Assembly: GCA_013339895.1 (NCBI GenBank)
Contig: JABACO010000003.1
Span: 10,848,163-10,912,162, forward strand
Direction of reading: 5' to 3'
DNA from: Ephydatia muelleri
Taxonomy: Eukaryota > Porifera > Demospongiae > Spongillida > Spongillidae
DNA length: 64,000 bases
In this document: piece after piece, positions 25,684 through 37,079 of the stretch
Position numbering within the stretch: position 1 is the stretch's first letter
Layout: the number at the start of each line of letters is the position of its first letter
Notes under the pieces: model-generated
The model's input: the letters and a program-made list of their open reading frames with translations, nothing else
Told to the model about the DNA's origin: nothing
Database searches by the model: none
Translations under genes and position numbers: made by a program

Positions 25684-26976
25684 ATGTGTGTGTACAGTGT
25701 GTGTGTGTGTACAGTGTGTGTGTACGTGTACGTGTATATACATGTGTGTATGTATGTGCATATGTTCGTATGTGTGTGTGCGTGAAGGTACATGGTGTAC
25801 AGTTTATGTACAGCAAATGCGTTTGTGCACATGAAGGTGTGCGTCATTTGGAAGCATTCATACATGTGCTGTAGTGTGCATCAATGAGTGCGCTTGATTG
25901 TGCACACAAACACATACATTAAATAGTTTGGAGAAAAAACCAAAGCAGATGTACATGTGGTGCCACCAAAGACTACACAAACATAACAGACAACCCACTC
26001 AACTCCACAACACATTCAGACACCCATGGCAACCTGGACAATGGGAGGAGGGGCAGCTACATGCACCCTTGCTGTGAATGAAGCGTAATACGGCTACCTT
26101 CCCCGGCTATCTTCCCCGGCTATCTTCCACGGCTACCTTCCCCCGCACTAAATACATGTAACTAGCTAGAGCCAACCTGGTTAAATCTGCTAATGATCGG
26201 ACTAAGATAGGGAATGGTCATTCTAGGCAACTCAGTGCAGTCCCTCACGTGCAATGGACGTGACAACAGTGAATCCCCTCAAATACTAGGAACACAACTT
26301 ACACGCAAACCATAGATGGTACTACGATGTACTACTACCCAATCACATCCCATAAAGAAGCATTTTGCCAAGCCGTTGAGAGCGCGAAAGGAAGACGGTG
26401 TCAAGAAAAATGAGAAGTGGTGTTGAGTGAGTGGAACCTAAGATGGCTTGGCGAGGTTAGTTGGGGCCATCTAACGTATTGCATACGACTTGAGTAAGCG
26501 GAAACACGTGTTTACACTGTGTAACCAAATTGTTCAAACCGCAAAGCAATCGGTATGTCAAAAACGCCTCCAAAGTTCACGAAAATGTGCATATTGGAAC
26601 CCAGTTGCTTTCAGGTCGTCTAAACACTCGTACCCAAAGCACCTGCCCAACCTCTCGACACAGCACACCACAGCAAACAATACAAAACCAAGGTACTGAA
26701 GTGCGCGCTGTCGAGTTTCTCGTAAAACACTTTACGTTGCATACACGCTTCGCCCGGCCTACAAACGTGCAGCCAAAAGCATGCCAGCGGACAGAGTAAG
26801 GTGCACGTGCGTTTGACATGAGAGCAAAGTCCCGAGGAGCGGGAAGACAACTCACCCTTATTGGCGACCTCCCAAGCCACCTCGAAGGTGAAGCGAAAAG
26901 GTTCTGCAACTTCATTGACGAGGCTTTCGCCCAGGGAACGCAGGTCGAGCGGTTGTTGCTCCGTGGTCATCTTCAA
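12475..26976 (-). CDS. GYS: Glycogen [starch] synthase, GT3 family, 19 exons
   Basis: Exons, 5' to 3' on the minus strand: 26856-26976, 25455-25635, 24880-24918, 23893-24045, 22508-22696, 21909-21923, 21409-21538, 21072-21111, 20017-20094, 19739-19789, 18972-19148, 18202-18261, 17340-17418, 16304-16417, 15490-15616, 14897-15054, 13240-13341, 13022-13120, 12475-12549. The product is about 662 residues and transfers glucose from UDP-glucose to glycogen in the cytosol. Diagnostic segments are [10 protein letters not shown] and VGGIYTV (donor-binding loop), [41 protein letters not shown] (the E-x7-E catalytic motif) and arginine-rich [13 protein letters not shown] (glucose-6-phosphate sensing helix in animal enzymes). 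Exon 6 is only 15 nt (FNVDK). The tail keeps YPRP and three serines spaced by four, followed by DPDDE. Exon 2 needs one extra base at 25479-25480 to stay in frame. The last intron is uncertain: in-frame [10 protein letters not shown] precedes 12549, but its phase does not fit exon 18. Confidence 0.93.
16466..16913. repeat. 25-bp minisatellite, about 17-18 copies, in a glycogen synthase intron
   Basis: The unit is TCATGTACCAGTGGGCTAAA followed by CACAG or CACAA, repeated almost perfectly, with one truncated unit near 16866 and one TTTACC variant near 16574. It lies in the intron between exons 14 (16304-16417) and 13 (17340-17418). There are no spacers, so it is not a CRISPR array. Confidence 0.95.
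17473..17818. mobile_element. CACAG-ended MITE in a glycogen synthase intron, TAA target duplication
   Basis: The termini are CACAGGGAAAAAAGTTATAAAC and, inverted, GTTTATAACTTTTTCCTGTG. Long internal inverted repeats include CCAGCCTGGAT/ATCCAGGCTGG and AACCATGTTGAGG with its mirror. TAA flanks both sides (17470-17472 and 17819-17821). The same CACAGGGAAAAAA terminus occurs in the element at 47498-47648. CAC ends with 3-bp duplications suggest a CACTA/EnSpm-type mobiliser, which is inference. Confidence 0.8.
18590..18649. repeat. (CA)n microsatellite
   Basis: CA dinucleotides with two CATACATA interruptions lie in the glycogen synthase intron between exons 12 and 11. Confidence 0.9.
19405..19460. 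repeat. Short hairpin in glycogen synthase intron
   Basis: TGCCAGCGGGCGGGTATTCT faces AGAATACCCGCCCTCTGGCA around a very short ACGGT loop. A second direct copy of the left half precedes it (from 19376). Confidence 0.75.
19561..19669. repeat. Nested foldback with TCTAAAT ends
   Basis: TTAGATACTG and CAGTATCTAA form the outer pair; inside, TCTACGTGATTTAGAATACC meets its reverse complement across CTCG. The GAATACCC/GGGTATTC word is shared with the hairpin at 19405-19460, so the two probably belong to one family of hairpin elements. Confidence 0.7.
20141..20416. repeat. 57-bp minisatellite, five copies
   Basis: Units starting AGCTCTTGTAACAGTTAGAT lie at 20141, 20198, 20255, 20312 and 20360; the fourth lacks GTAACAGTT. 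They lie immediately downstream of the 5' end of exon 9 (20094) in minus-strand terms, inside the preceding intron. A minus-strand ORF over them is repeat translation and not a gene. Confidence 0.9.
20641..20733. repeat. (CA)n microsatellite
   Basis: A near-pure CA tract of about 90 bp in a glycogen synthase intron. Confidence 0.9.
22280..22498. repeat. (CA)n and (CACACAGATG)n compound satellite
   Basis: A pure CA tract is followed by about eight copies of a CACACAGATGCA-type unit and more CA. It ends ten bases before the donor side of glycogen synthase exon 5 (22508), so it directly abuts a splice site. Confidence 0.9.
22733..22801. repeat. Short tandem repeat, about three copies of 28 bp
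   Basis: The unit is CCCTAGGGGACCTCCTCAAA with minor changes, in the intron upstream of exon 5. Confidence 0.8.
23070..23372. repeat. Minisatellite of about 32-45 bp units
   Basis: Units are built from TGTACATGCAGGTATGAGTG and CTGTACATGTGCACATGTAC, about eight copies, in a glycogen synthase intron. Each unit contains overlapping palindromic GTACATGTAC-type words. Confidence 0.85.
23431..23625. repeat. (CA)n with periodic CAGA interruptions
   Basis: A CA tract punctuated by GACA every 10-22 bases in the same intron as the previous minisatellite. Threonine/histidine ORFs here are artefacts. Confidence 0.9.
25052..25205. repeat. (CA)n followed by ACCTACCCTCAC repeats
   Basis: A CA tract leads into about nine variants of CACACCTACCCTCACATCAC. 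It lies in the intron between exons 3 and 2. More CCCATACCACTCAT repeats follow at about 25340-25440. Confidence 0.85.
25648..25740. repeat. (GT)n microsatellite next to exon 2 acceptor
   Basis: A GT tract on the plus strand (CA on the transcript) starts about 13 bases upstream of the exon 2 acceptor at 25635/25636, so it occupies the region of the polypyrimidine tract. Confidence 0.85.
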
Positions 26977-27688
26977 CTAAATCTGCGCCCACGCAACACG
27001 TGACTTAATATTTATACTGTTTTGTTTTACAAGTCCCCAGGAAGCGACTTTTTTTTTAGATTTTGCTTACATTCTTTACCTTCTCGATGCAACACTAACT
27101 CAAAGAACTGAAGGCGTAATTAACTATACTCCTCACACTCTTTGCAGATGATTTAATTCACTACATTATTCTGGAAAAACAAACAAAAACCGCACAATTC
27201 AAGTTATTAGTACATATGCGCCACACAAGTTCCCGGTTCCTGAACTGATTAAAAACCTATAATGGTTCCATTTCATTATTCAACTCTGACTATTGGTGAA
27301 ACAGAAACACAATCACGGTCATTGCCATTACGCAACCAAATGTTTTCAACACTGTTACAGGATTGAAGCAACTAACAGACTGGCTATTCGTTGCTTACAT
27401 CCTGTAAAAATGTTGAAACTTTTGATTGCCGTGTACAATACAACATGTCGACTCTTCCATGGATCTCATCAATATTGCACAAGTGTTGCTGAAAAATGTG
27501 CCTGTTGTTTAGTGCTATCACCCATGCACGCTCAAAGGAAATGGCACCATTTCATCATCTGCGGGTTTATTTCACAAGGCATGTTACATATGCTACTTGC
27601 AAACGGATTAGAAATCATATAAACAGCAATTGAAATCAATGCTCTACAACTACGTATACCAGTATGATTAACTACAGTTCCAGTATAC
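26977..27688. other. Intergenic region upstream of glycogen synthase
   Basis: About 700 bp between two same-strand genes. It should contain the glycogen synthase promoter and the TRIM 3' UTR. A 109-codon plus-strand ORF (27293-27622) has no recognisable domain and is probably chance. Confidence 0.5.
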
Positions 27689-29944
27689 CTAAACAGAGTA
27701 CTTCAATACACTGTGCTCGTCATAGTTAGCAACATACAAACTATTGGTTCTGGAATCCAGTGCTAGGCCGAAGGGCTTATTCAGGTCACCTAGCATAGTG
27801 TGGATTTTGCTTCCTTGAGGATCAAAAATGGAGATGCAATTGCCTTCATATTCACTGACAAAGCTGTAACCATCACTATCAATAACAATTCCTCGGGGGC
27901 CCTTTAGATCTCCATACTTCCTGACGTAGACACCTTCCCTGGTGAAGACCTTGATTGCATTTGAATCAGAGGCTGCAACATGAATATTCCCCAGAGGGTC
28001 AAATGCAAGGCCATATGGTGACCTAAATCTATGGTCGCCAGTAACACAACCATAAATGGTGAGTATATTATCTCCATTACGGTCCAATACATTAATCTTG
28101 TTGCCTGAACAATCAGACACATAAATTCTATAGTGCTCATCAACAAGTACTCCAGCAGCTCCGTTGGTTGAATACTTATTGATGAAAGTCCCTTCTAATG
28201 TCAGCCTTTTAATACAATTATTGCTTTTGTCAGCAACATGCAATACGTTTTCTTTAACAACCATGTCAAATGGATAATCAAATTGATCATCATTGTTACC
28301 ATGACAACCGATAGTTTTCTTCAGATGACCTGTTGCATCAAATAAATAAATGCAGTCGTCATATGCTCCTACATAGAGGTCTCCATTATCTCTGATGGCA
28401 ACACAATATGGAGCACTGGAGCACTTGATCACTTGTTGGACATTAACTAAGGTACTGTGGTCATATTTGTGTAACACATTAATGTCATGTGGGCTGTTCA
28501 ATACATGTTGACCATCCAATGTGATGAGAAGCTGATGAGGACCAGTAGTGAGAGGGATGAGGGTGGTGGTGTAGGTACCATCCCCATGGTCCTCCACCTC
28601 TCCATGCACAACTGCTCCAGTATTGGATCTCATCTCAGCCTTCATCTGCAGACCACCATGTGGGTACACTGTCCCCTTTGAGGTCTTGCTCTGTACCTTA
28701 ACATGGAAACCACACTTCACCTTGGCTTCTGATGTGGATGTCCATGTGCTTAAAGATGGAGATGGTGCTGATAAATCAAAAATGGAACCAAATTTGGACA
28801 GTTCTCTTATAAGTCCATCTGTTTGCACAATAGCAGATATATCATCATGTGTGTTAGGAACAGGATGAATGGGTTCTACTTTCCTGAGCACAGAACTCAG
28901 TTCAGTTGGTATAAGTCCTCTTAGACCAGCTATCTCATGGTCAGTGTGGGTCTGGAGGATGTGAGAGGCCACTTCGGTATAGTAGCCAATCTCCTCAATA
29001 ACCTTCTCAAACATTTCCTTCTGAAGGGTCAGAGCAGTTGTCTTGGAGAGTGAAATAGATTCCAGCTCTGACAACAATGTCGTCTTCCTCAGTTCTAGTG
29101 CTTGCTGGAGTGCTTCAAAGGCTTGATCAATGGCCTCGTGTGCCTTCATTTTACTGAGCATCACGTGTTCTCTCCCTTTGTTATTTACATCAATGGCTCC
29201 AGTCACCCTTGCCACAGTTTCCCTTGCATTTGCAAGTACCTCCTCAATTGCACTCCGATGATTTTTTGCAATGGTGGACAATTCAGTGATGGTGATACTG
29301 TGGCCATTGTGGGCAACAGGCATGCAATCCCCACACATATGTATCAGACACTGGCATGTTTCACAATAAAAGTTTAAATTATTTTCCTCATGGTTTGGCT
29401 GAGTGCAGTAGTGCTCTCTTGGTTTCATAATGGCCTGCAGATGTTTGGCTCCCTCCTGGTCCAGTTCAATGATATCGTGTTTGGATAGCTGACGTCCACT
29501 TCTATGGTGGTCCTCACAGTGCTTGCATAGGAACTGACGACACGTACAACAGAACACCACTGCAGGACCATTGCGTCCATCAATACAGTGGTCGCAAGAC
29601 ACCTCACTGTTACTGATGAGCTTGGAGACACACCCAGCCACTTCCACTTCAAATCTAAGATGGAGGTTCTGAGGGAGAGTACTGGCTCCTCCCACTGTGA
29701 TGGCCACATTTCGTTCGCAGGTGGGACATTGAAACAATTGTTGGGAACCACACTTTTGGATTGCATGATCGAGACATTGCAAGCAGAAGGAGTGCAAACA
29801 TGGTAGGATCCTTGGGTCATTATAGGGCTTGAAGCACACCCAACAGATAGTATGACAAAGAGGTTCTTTCAGAGCCACACTGTAAGGAGAGCATAACAAC
29901 TCCAACACAGGTAGGTTATGTGCCCAGCCTATACAATTAATCAA
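27689..29944 (-). CDS. TRIM protein: RING, two B-boxes, coiled coil, filamin repeat, NHL repeats
   Basis: An ORF of 751 residues with the order of the TRIM2/TRIM3/TRIM71 class. RING is at about 34-77 (CWVC ... CLHSFCLQC ... CPTC), B-box 1 at about 117-160 (CDHC ... CCTC ... CKHC), B-box 2 at about 178-215 (HYCTQPNHEENNLNFYC), coiled coil to about 345, a filamin/Ig-like repeat at about 405-490 (HGEVEDHGDGTYTTTLIP), then about six NHL repeats forming a propeller (ending LYVANYDEHSVLKYSV). Such proteins are cytoplasmic E3 ligases or RNA/protein-binding regulators. The start is unsure: CTCTCCTTACAG just before TGTGGCTCTG looks like a 3' splice site, so an upstream first exon may replace the first 20 or so residues. 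TRIM expansions are known in sponges and cnidarians; orthology to a vertebrate gene is not claimed. Confidence 0.92.
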   Translation of the reverse strand: MINCIGWAHNLPVLELLCSPYSVALKEPLCHTICWVCFKPYNDPRILPCLHSFCLQCLDHAIQKCGSQQLFQCPTCERNVAITVGGASTLPQNLHLRFEVEVAGCVSKLISNSEVSCDHCIDGRNGPAVVFCCTCRQFLCKHCEDHHRSGRQLSKHDIIELDQEGAKHLQAIMKPREHYCTQPNHEENNLNFYCETCQCLIHMCGDCMPVAHNGHSITITELSTIAKNHRSAIEEVLANARETVARVTGAIDVNNKGREHVMLSKMKAHEAIDQAFEALQQALELRKTTLLSELESISLSKTTALTLQKEMFEKVIEEIGYYTEVASHILQTHTDHEIAGLRGLIPTELSSVLRKVEPIHPVPNTHDDISAIVQTDGLIRELSKFGSIFDLSAPSPSLSTWTSTSEAKVKCGFHVKVQSKTSKGTVYPHGGLQMKAEMRSNTGAVVHGEVEDHGDGTYTTTLIPLTTGPHQLLITLDGQHVLNSPHDINVLHKYDHSTLVNVQQVIKCSSAPYCVAIRDNGDLYVGAYDDCIYLFDATGHLKKTIGCHGNNDDQFDYPFDMVVKENVLHVADKSNNCIKRLTLEGTFINKYSTNGAAGVLVDEHYRIYVSDCSGNKINVLDRNGDNILTIYGCVTGDHRFRSPYGLAFDPLGNIHVAASDSNAIKVFTREGVYVRKYGDLKGPRGIVIDSDGYSFVSEYEGNCISIFDPQGSKIHTMLGDLNKPFGLALDSRTNSLYVANYDEHSVLKYSV

Positions 29945-32250
29945 ACTAAGGAATCGTCCACTGAAACTGATACACTAATCATGCATAGCGTAATCATTCC
30001 CGCATATGCCCCTGTGTGGTGTATATAGGAGGGAGGGAGTGTACATACGTTTGACTACGGGTGGTCATGCCTCCTGTATGTACGATTTCTTATTTCGCGC
30101 TTGGACCCTGAATTTCGCACTCCCGAAGGTGCGAAGTCAAATGTTCAAGGATAAAAGCAGATTCCAGGCACCATGCACGAAAATGTGCGCACAGCCGGTA
30201 ATTTTTAGCTTGCATGAGTCTGATACCTGACTAAGGGTATGGAATATCCACTTAGGTTCCGTAACGTCGTGCATTAATCCGCAATCAATCAACAGGTATA
30301 CATGTATTCGAAATGGATAGTCCGTCAATCGGTGTCAGCGATCATATATCGTACAGTACAGTGCAACCAATACTTTGCATGTCCCCAATACAACAGAGCA
30401 CCACTATAATTACTTGCTGTGCGCATGATGACAAATACTATACGCCCTATATGCTCCAGTTACATCATAAGACACGCATGCCACGCACAGCTTGACTGGA
30501 TTACAAATGTATATAGGTCAAACTGAATGTGTTAGCGCGCTCAGTATGCATAGGCACATGACACCATCGTTAGTCGTTATAGAGTGATTCAATTAAGACA
30601 AAATCAGTTCGCCTATCACCTCATGAAGAACTGTCACTAACCTATACGTAGAGCTAGACATAAGGTCCAGAAAGCAGCCGGTGATCCCGCCGAGTGTCAA
30701 AAACTCACTGAACATACATGTTTGTGCTTTTATTCACGTACGTCAGGGTACATGCCCAAAGCTATTATATCTTATAGCACGACTCGTCCACAAAAAGTAA
30801 TTGACGTTCATACGTTCATTCATATACTGACGGGCGCGCGTTTCGTCAGTTTAACGTACCTCTTTGTATCTGTCTTCACTGACTCCATTGATACTGATGC
30901 CGCTAAAACTGCTAGACGGTGTGTTGTTGTCTATACCGAAATGCTGTTTCTTAGAATTGGTTTGTAGATTGTAATCGCAGCCACAGAGAAGGAAAAAACA
31001 CAGTGCACTACACGCACGCAAAAATTCATGCTATAATAGTTAAGGTGCGAAACTGATATGGCAAGTCGGATATAAGGTCAGAACACCAGCTTTCACCTGC
31101 ATGTTGTGCTCTACATGGTCACATATTGCAATGGTTGATTTCATTGACTTTACAATAAATTGGCTGCACCGGCGTACATGCAGTATAAAACAAAGGGACA
31201 CACAGACCAAGATAATTCCTATATACAGTTATAGGGATGTAGCACACCAGCACAATAAAGGGTGACCTTCACCCACGAAAAAGGATTAATTATACACTAA
31301 ATGCATGATTGTATTGTAAACAATACTTTTAATAATCAGAACAGTACTGCTGTTTGAAATGTGGTGGCGTTTTGGAGAGCCATCAGCTGTAACCAAGGTG
31401 CTTAGATTGTTACGAAAATGACTACACGTAATCAGGTGACCCATCTGGTACCCTACAGACGGGAACTGCGTAGGGGGAATGATTGAGCACGGAGCGGCCT
31501 CCGATGGGTAGGAACATAGAGTTCAGATTATGTAGTCTATAGGCCTTTTGTTGTGTACAACTTTCTCACCATTACAATTAACAATCTAAAACATACACAC
31601 AGACATGGATTAAAACAAAATAATAAAATAATACGATTGACGACTCATTGTGTCCTACATGTAGGTAAGTAGGTTTGTAGTATTATGTATGCTATATCTT
31701 TATAGAGTATAAATAAAAATACAAACGATAACATGCAACAATAATGATTAAAAAGTTCAGGAAGAGATACTGGGCAACTCTGCTCCACCAGACCACTATC
31801 TGCAGCTTATCACTGAATTATGAAATCACCAGCCTTGTGCACTGGACTGTGAAATGCAGGACAGCATGCAGGGCTGCACAGAGTATGCTTTACCTTACAT
31901 GATGACCTCTCCTATATTGTAACCCATCACATTCTACAAACCTGAGCTGTGCTGCTAATCATGCAACTGGATTTAGGTGGATATCTAGATTGCAACTGCC
32001 CATTTGGTACTGACTACATATACACCATCTGCAGTACTTGCAGATGTAAACACATGAACAGTAGTGCTCGGTGCAAAATACATGTAGAGTCACTGTACTA
32101 CCTCATTGGATGAATTTCCTGCCTTGGTCGATCTGTAATTGTACCCGAAGCTCCTAAGTGGCATCACAAAGATATAAATCATTGTGCTACAGCTCCATCC
32201 TCTTCGGTAAACAGCACAATCTCGTCTCTACTCCCACGTAGAGCAGAACT
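29945..32250. other. Gene-poor interval
   Basis: No coding region is recognised. Small ORFs (30006-30495 and 30722-30967) lack domains and conserved-looking structure. Two AGCCGGT words (near 30185 and 30677) resemble the array motif but lack the full donor. The TRIM promoter or first exon may lie at the left end. Confidence 0.4.
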
Positions 32251-32396
32251 AGTCTCGCAAGCCAGAAATACTGTACTTCGATCAATAAACAATGGACTGG
32301 GTATGAGGAGAGCTACTTCTCTTGGTCCCCAGTCCATTTTTTATCGATCGTTGTGCCTTTCAATAACGAAGTAGGTTCAGGCTTGCGAGAATAGAG
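32251..32396. repeat. Foldback element with CTCGCAAGCC ends
   Basis: The outer arms are CTCGCAAGCC and GGCTTGCGAG, then GTACTTCG/CGAAGTA, then GATCAATAAACAATGGACTG against CAGTCCATTTTTTATCGATC. The centre is TGAGGAGAGCTACTTCTCTT. It is probably a MITE; no clear target duplication is visible. Confidence 0.75.
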
Positions 32397-35300
32397 CAGA
32401 ATGTCATCTTGACTTCGTGTAACGGACCGAACTAGCTACAGCTTGCGCGCCCCGCCGTTATAGCGCCAACCTGCTCTGCTCACGTTGTTCCACCTGCTAG
32501 CCACTTAATCCCGTCACCAGACCCCCGAATGTACACAGTTCACACCATTATATACACACAGACAAGCCTACTAAATGTTCCATTCACGAGTTCGACACGT
32601 CATATGACCCGGTGCGAACTTGTGACATCAGATCAGAGAGACCTCTGGTCTCTCACACTCGCGAGAAGGCAATTGAAGGTTTCTTATCAGCTATTCCTTC
32701 GCTTCTGTACATGTAACGTCGTCCTGCCCAAGACTAGACTACTTGAGACATAAACAACGCCAATGATACTTACTTAACAAGACAAGCGCGCTAGCCAGTT
32801 TCGTATACCTGGGAATGGATATTGCATTGTCTGTTGCATTCACAGTACGTACTCAGGCCAGTTGACCAGATAGGAAATCTTTGAAATTGTTCGTGTGGTT
32901 TAAGCGGAATAGTAATAGGCCTAGGTACTTCAACACAACCTCCCCCCCAACACACACGCAAAAAAATGCCATCAAAAATTGAAGACCACATAACGGTACA
33001 ATTTTTGGCATGGGTATTTCATTTAGAGAACAGATTGTGAATTTACTGGTACGCTAAGCATGCTCTAGCAGGATTGCTATTTTGTGGCAAAAATATTGTC
33101 TGGGTCAGGATTTTTTTTTAAAATCAGGAACCAAAATAGCACCCGCAGCAAGATCAGTAGGCCTATCATCAACACTACTGCTGTCACTGTCTATACACTT
33201 ATGTCACCATCTTCCTTGTCACTCCAATCTTGGAAACCTGCATCTGTGTCTTTATCAAACTGGTAAATATCACTCAAATTTATCCCTGAAATTTGATAAT
33301 ACCCAGTAATAGCTACTCAACTGTTTATGTAATTTATGTATGTAACAATGATTAGAATAGATGGTAGAATATTTTCCTCATATACGCACAAATTCTGGAT
33401 TATCGATGCCCTATTTTTGCAGTGGGTGAAGAGTACCTTCTGACAGTTCATAAACCATCTGGGCTCGAAATCGTTGCATCATTTCCTACAACAGTTTCAC
33501 AACAGACTGGCAATGAAGTCAATGTCCTTACCTGCGGGTGTATATGATCCAAATTCTTCACTTCTAATCTTGCAGCATAAAATACATTAAGGTGTCAAAC
33601 TTTTAAGCCTTCTCACAAAGACAAAGAAATGCTCTACAGTCAAAAGAGTGTTTGATTGCTTGGCAATGTTCTGGTCTGCATAATACATTACATATATTTA
33701 ATGAACTGATTCCTGTTGCCGTAATTAAATATAATTCAGATCCTTGGACTTCCAGTCAGAAAATGATAAGATAGTGTATTTTCTATACTGTATGATTCAC
33801 TGCAAAGATATGGCCTGGAGGAAGTATAATGATTTATTTACAAATTTATGAAACAAGCTATTTACCAAATCCAATTTACTGCAACATCAATATCTTCTTT
33901 AATGATGTAGTTCAAAGGATCAGTGCACTGAATGAGGTGAGCAAGTGGGCACATGACTTGACGTAGTTGTAGAAAATGTTTTCATGCAAAATGCAAAGCT
34001 ACCATTAAATTGCCATCAATGCTGAGGCTTGTGCACAAGAAATAGCAGTTTCTTGCAACGTAGAATGTCATCCTGATGTGTAAATGATGACGTCAATCCA
34101 TTGCTAGAATGTAACCAAATATCAATAACCTTTGTCTGCCTCCTGACTTGAAGCATAGCCTTTTGCCTTTAACATTGGTAGAAATGTTGGATCAAAGGTC
34201 TTGACATTCTTCCACCCAAGTTCAAATGACAAATGGCAAGTTTTAATTACCTTCAATGCAGTCATTTGCAGCAATTGCATGCATGCAGATATCACCTATA
34301 TGGAAGGATAAACAAGTGTATGATTATATTGGTATTGAAATGTGTGGTACTAGTCTAACCTTTGAATCCAACTGATTTTCAGACCATAGTTTCTTAAAAT
34401 CACTGCTTTCAAGTTGAAATGACTTGTTACTTTAATTGTAACTGACATTTTTGTAATTGTTTGAAATACGCATTTAAATCAGATACCTCAGCTTCTATAT
34501 GTAAAGCCAAACCACAGTAAATATGTGAAGTATGGTTTAATCTTAAAACATGATGGGTTTCAAACTTACAAAAGGGTATTGTCTGGCTGCATGTTCAGGA
34601 TTGAATGAAACAGCAGTACTGTTATTCCCTCTGAACAATCATCACTCTCCTCGCCAAATGCTTGCTGAGTTAATATTGTAATTAATATCATCAAATACCC
34701 TTACAATTACTTGTGATGGATGGCATAGATGAGTTAATTGGTTTCCAGCTCTTCCTTAACTTCAATAAAGGCTTTCTGAACTTCATTTAAGTGTTTACCA
34801 TCCATTGCTATGAGGAATGGAAGGTAATAAATTCCAGCAAAACCCAAAAATCTCACATTTTAGCATCAAAAGTAGTGGTGTTACAGCAATTACTTGCTGT
34901 CCAGCAACATCCAGCAGGTGTGTGATATATTGATCAGTCCTCGATTAACTGTCTTTGAAATATTTAGTACTGCACCATAATGATGGATCTCCTGCAAAAA
35001 GTATCTTGATTCAAGCTATACAATGCATGCATGAATGCATCACCTTTATGTTTTGAACATCAGTTACCCTAATTGGAATGAGAAACACCAAATGAATAGG
35101 TTCCAAAAATATATAACATTAATATCGATGGAGGTATTAGTGCTTGTTTGTTACTTACAATTGTTTAATACCTCTGACAGTTTGCATGAAAGTGATGTAT
35201 CCACATCTAGAATTGCACAAATAAGCATTGCAGATGAGTGCACATGAATTATCTACTGTTTTGGCATTTTAGCAAAGTAGAATTTTTGATTACAGGTTCA

Positions 35301-35800
35301 ACATCAGGCACAGATATTGTTTCACTGTGTGTTACACATCACAATAGCAGTGAACAGTATACTGATTAGACTTACCTCTTTGTTGCATTACTGGGATGTC
35401 TTTAATGCTGCATTGACATCTTGTAATTATTCAGTGTCACGTTCACAATTAAGGATCCTTACTTTTCATCCATAGGAATGAGTGGAGTTATTCACGGACT
35501 GGTCTGCATGGTCCTCATTGTGTTGAATATCCAGTTGCATGAGATATATAGATATAACTTCAAAAGCAACGCGCTACCATTCAAATAAATACATTATTAG
35601 AGCCAGAAATGTGTTGCATGACATTTGCTTGCACATCCCTTCTATTGCAACACCAAAACCTTACAACTGCATGAACAAACTCTGGTGATGGGGTTTTCAG
35701 ATGAATCCAGCTGTGCAACAAAAAACTAGTATCCATCAGATGGAACACAAGACGCATTCTCCAAAGGTACGCATCTCTTAATACGAGCGCGCTAAATCAG
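32397..35800. other. AT-rich non-coding interval upstream of a membrane-protein exon
   Basis: Scattered donor-like words occur on both strands, but none forms the AG-NNN-GTRAGT series. A hydrophobic stretch at about 35477-35535 (GVIHGLVCMVLIVLNI) on the plus strand could be an exon of the gene ending at 36091. No complete model could be built. Confidence 0.35.
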
Positions 35801-36091
35801 ATACTCCCCCTTCTGGTCAACATCGTCACGTGGTGCCTACTGGGGATTCCTTCCATGCTGAATCGTGTCTACGGTGGTCACTCGGTCATCATCATGCTAG
35901 CCGACGCACTTTGCACGCCCGCCTGGAGTATAGCAGCGGGAGTAACCATGGTGATTCACGTGACACTTACGCTCAACAGCAGGAAGTCAATGACTCCAGA
36001 ACAGGCACCATGGTATGGGACCGTTGAGGAAGAAAGGGACTTTGCCGGTAGTGCTGTGTTTTACGGTTCGGAATTCAATAAACTGGAGTAG
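35801..36091 (+). CDS. Terminal exon of a multi-pass membrane protein, family not recognised
   Basis: After an acceptor (CTAAATCAG at 35792-35800) a 96-codon open frame runs to a stop. It has two hydrophobic segments (ILPLLVNIVTWCLLGIP and SIAAGVTMVIHVTLTL) separated by about 25 residues. A cytoplasmic-like tail follows (SRKSMTPEQAPWYGTVEEE ... SEFNKLE). GC content rises compared with the surroundings. The arrangement fits the last two helices and tail of a seven-helix receptor or a transporter, but no family motif is decisive. Upstream exons were not identified. Confidence 0.5.
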   Translation: MLPLLVNIVTWCLLGIPSMLNRVYGGHSVIIMLADALCTPAWSIAAGVTMVIHVTLTLNSRKSMTPEQAPWYGTVEEERDFAGSAVFYGSEFNKLE

Positions 36092-36369
36092 CTCGTTTCA
36101 ATCTACCAATTCGTGCGAACTGGTCAACAGGCTTATGAACAATGGTCAGATGGAAACTATATACTTTCCCCCCCTTTGTTAGTTTTTTTTTTCTTGTATG
36201 ATTTCCATATGAAACCATTTAGTTCAATGCCGATGAATTAACTCCGCGGATAAAATGTTTACAAACATTATTATAATTTAGATTTGGGATCGTTTACGCC
36301 TGACGCATACTGTTAAATTTCTATCGTACAACGCAATACAAATGTGACACTTGCACTAAAATGTACGGC

Positions 36370-36536
36370 TGATTAAAAATCTAGTGCTCGATCCATTACA
36401 GATTCTCCGATTCTCAGTCGTATAGTAGGAGTCGCTGTATAGAGGACATTTCAGACTTCTAGAATCAAATAAAATTGAAATCCTGAAAAAAAAAAACATG
36501 CGCTATAGGTCCCTTTTCACGGAAACGATCCCATGC
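36370..36536. mobile_element. Partial MITE copy, GATCGTT/GGTCCCTTTT family
   Basis: The right end is intact (AGGTCCCTTTTCACGGAAACGATCCC, 36506-36531 region). The interior has GATTCTCAGTCGTAT and AGGACATTTCAGACTTCTA, as in the copies at 44571 and 63404. The left terminus is missing or too diverged. Confidence 0.65.
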
Positions 36537-36804
36537 ATGCCACATTTTAACTTGATATCCTTCGCAAATTTAAGGATACTATAATAGTGCCTTAGTGGGC
36601 ATGACTGCATGGAGGTAACACTTGCACCAGTTCTCACGATGATCAGTGATAGGGGATCGATCAGTTATCTAGATCAACAATGAGCTCTTCTCATACACAC
36701 ATATACACATTTAATTGTGCATTGTTAGCAAACCGCATGGTGGTTACTACTGTCAAATTTGGCGGCCGCGGATGGATTACATCATGCAAGCTCGATCCGA
36801 ACTA

Positions 36805-37070
<266 letters not shown>

Positions 37071-37079
37071 CACGCACGC

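Noticed and set aside
33430-35470. A second donor-motif array on the minus strand
   Set aside because: Scattered donor-like words exist, but most lack AG three bases before GT and spacing is irregular.
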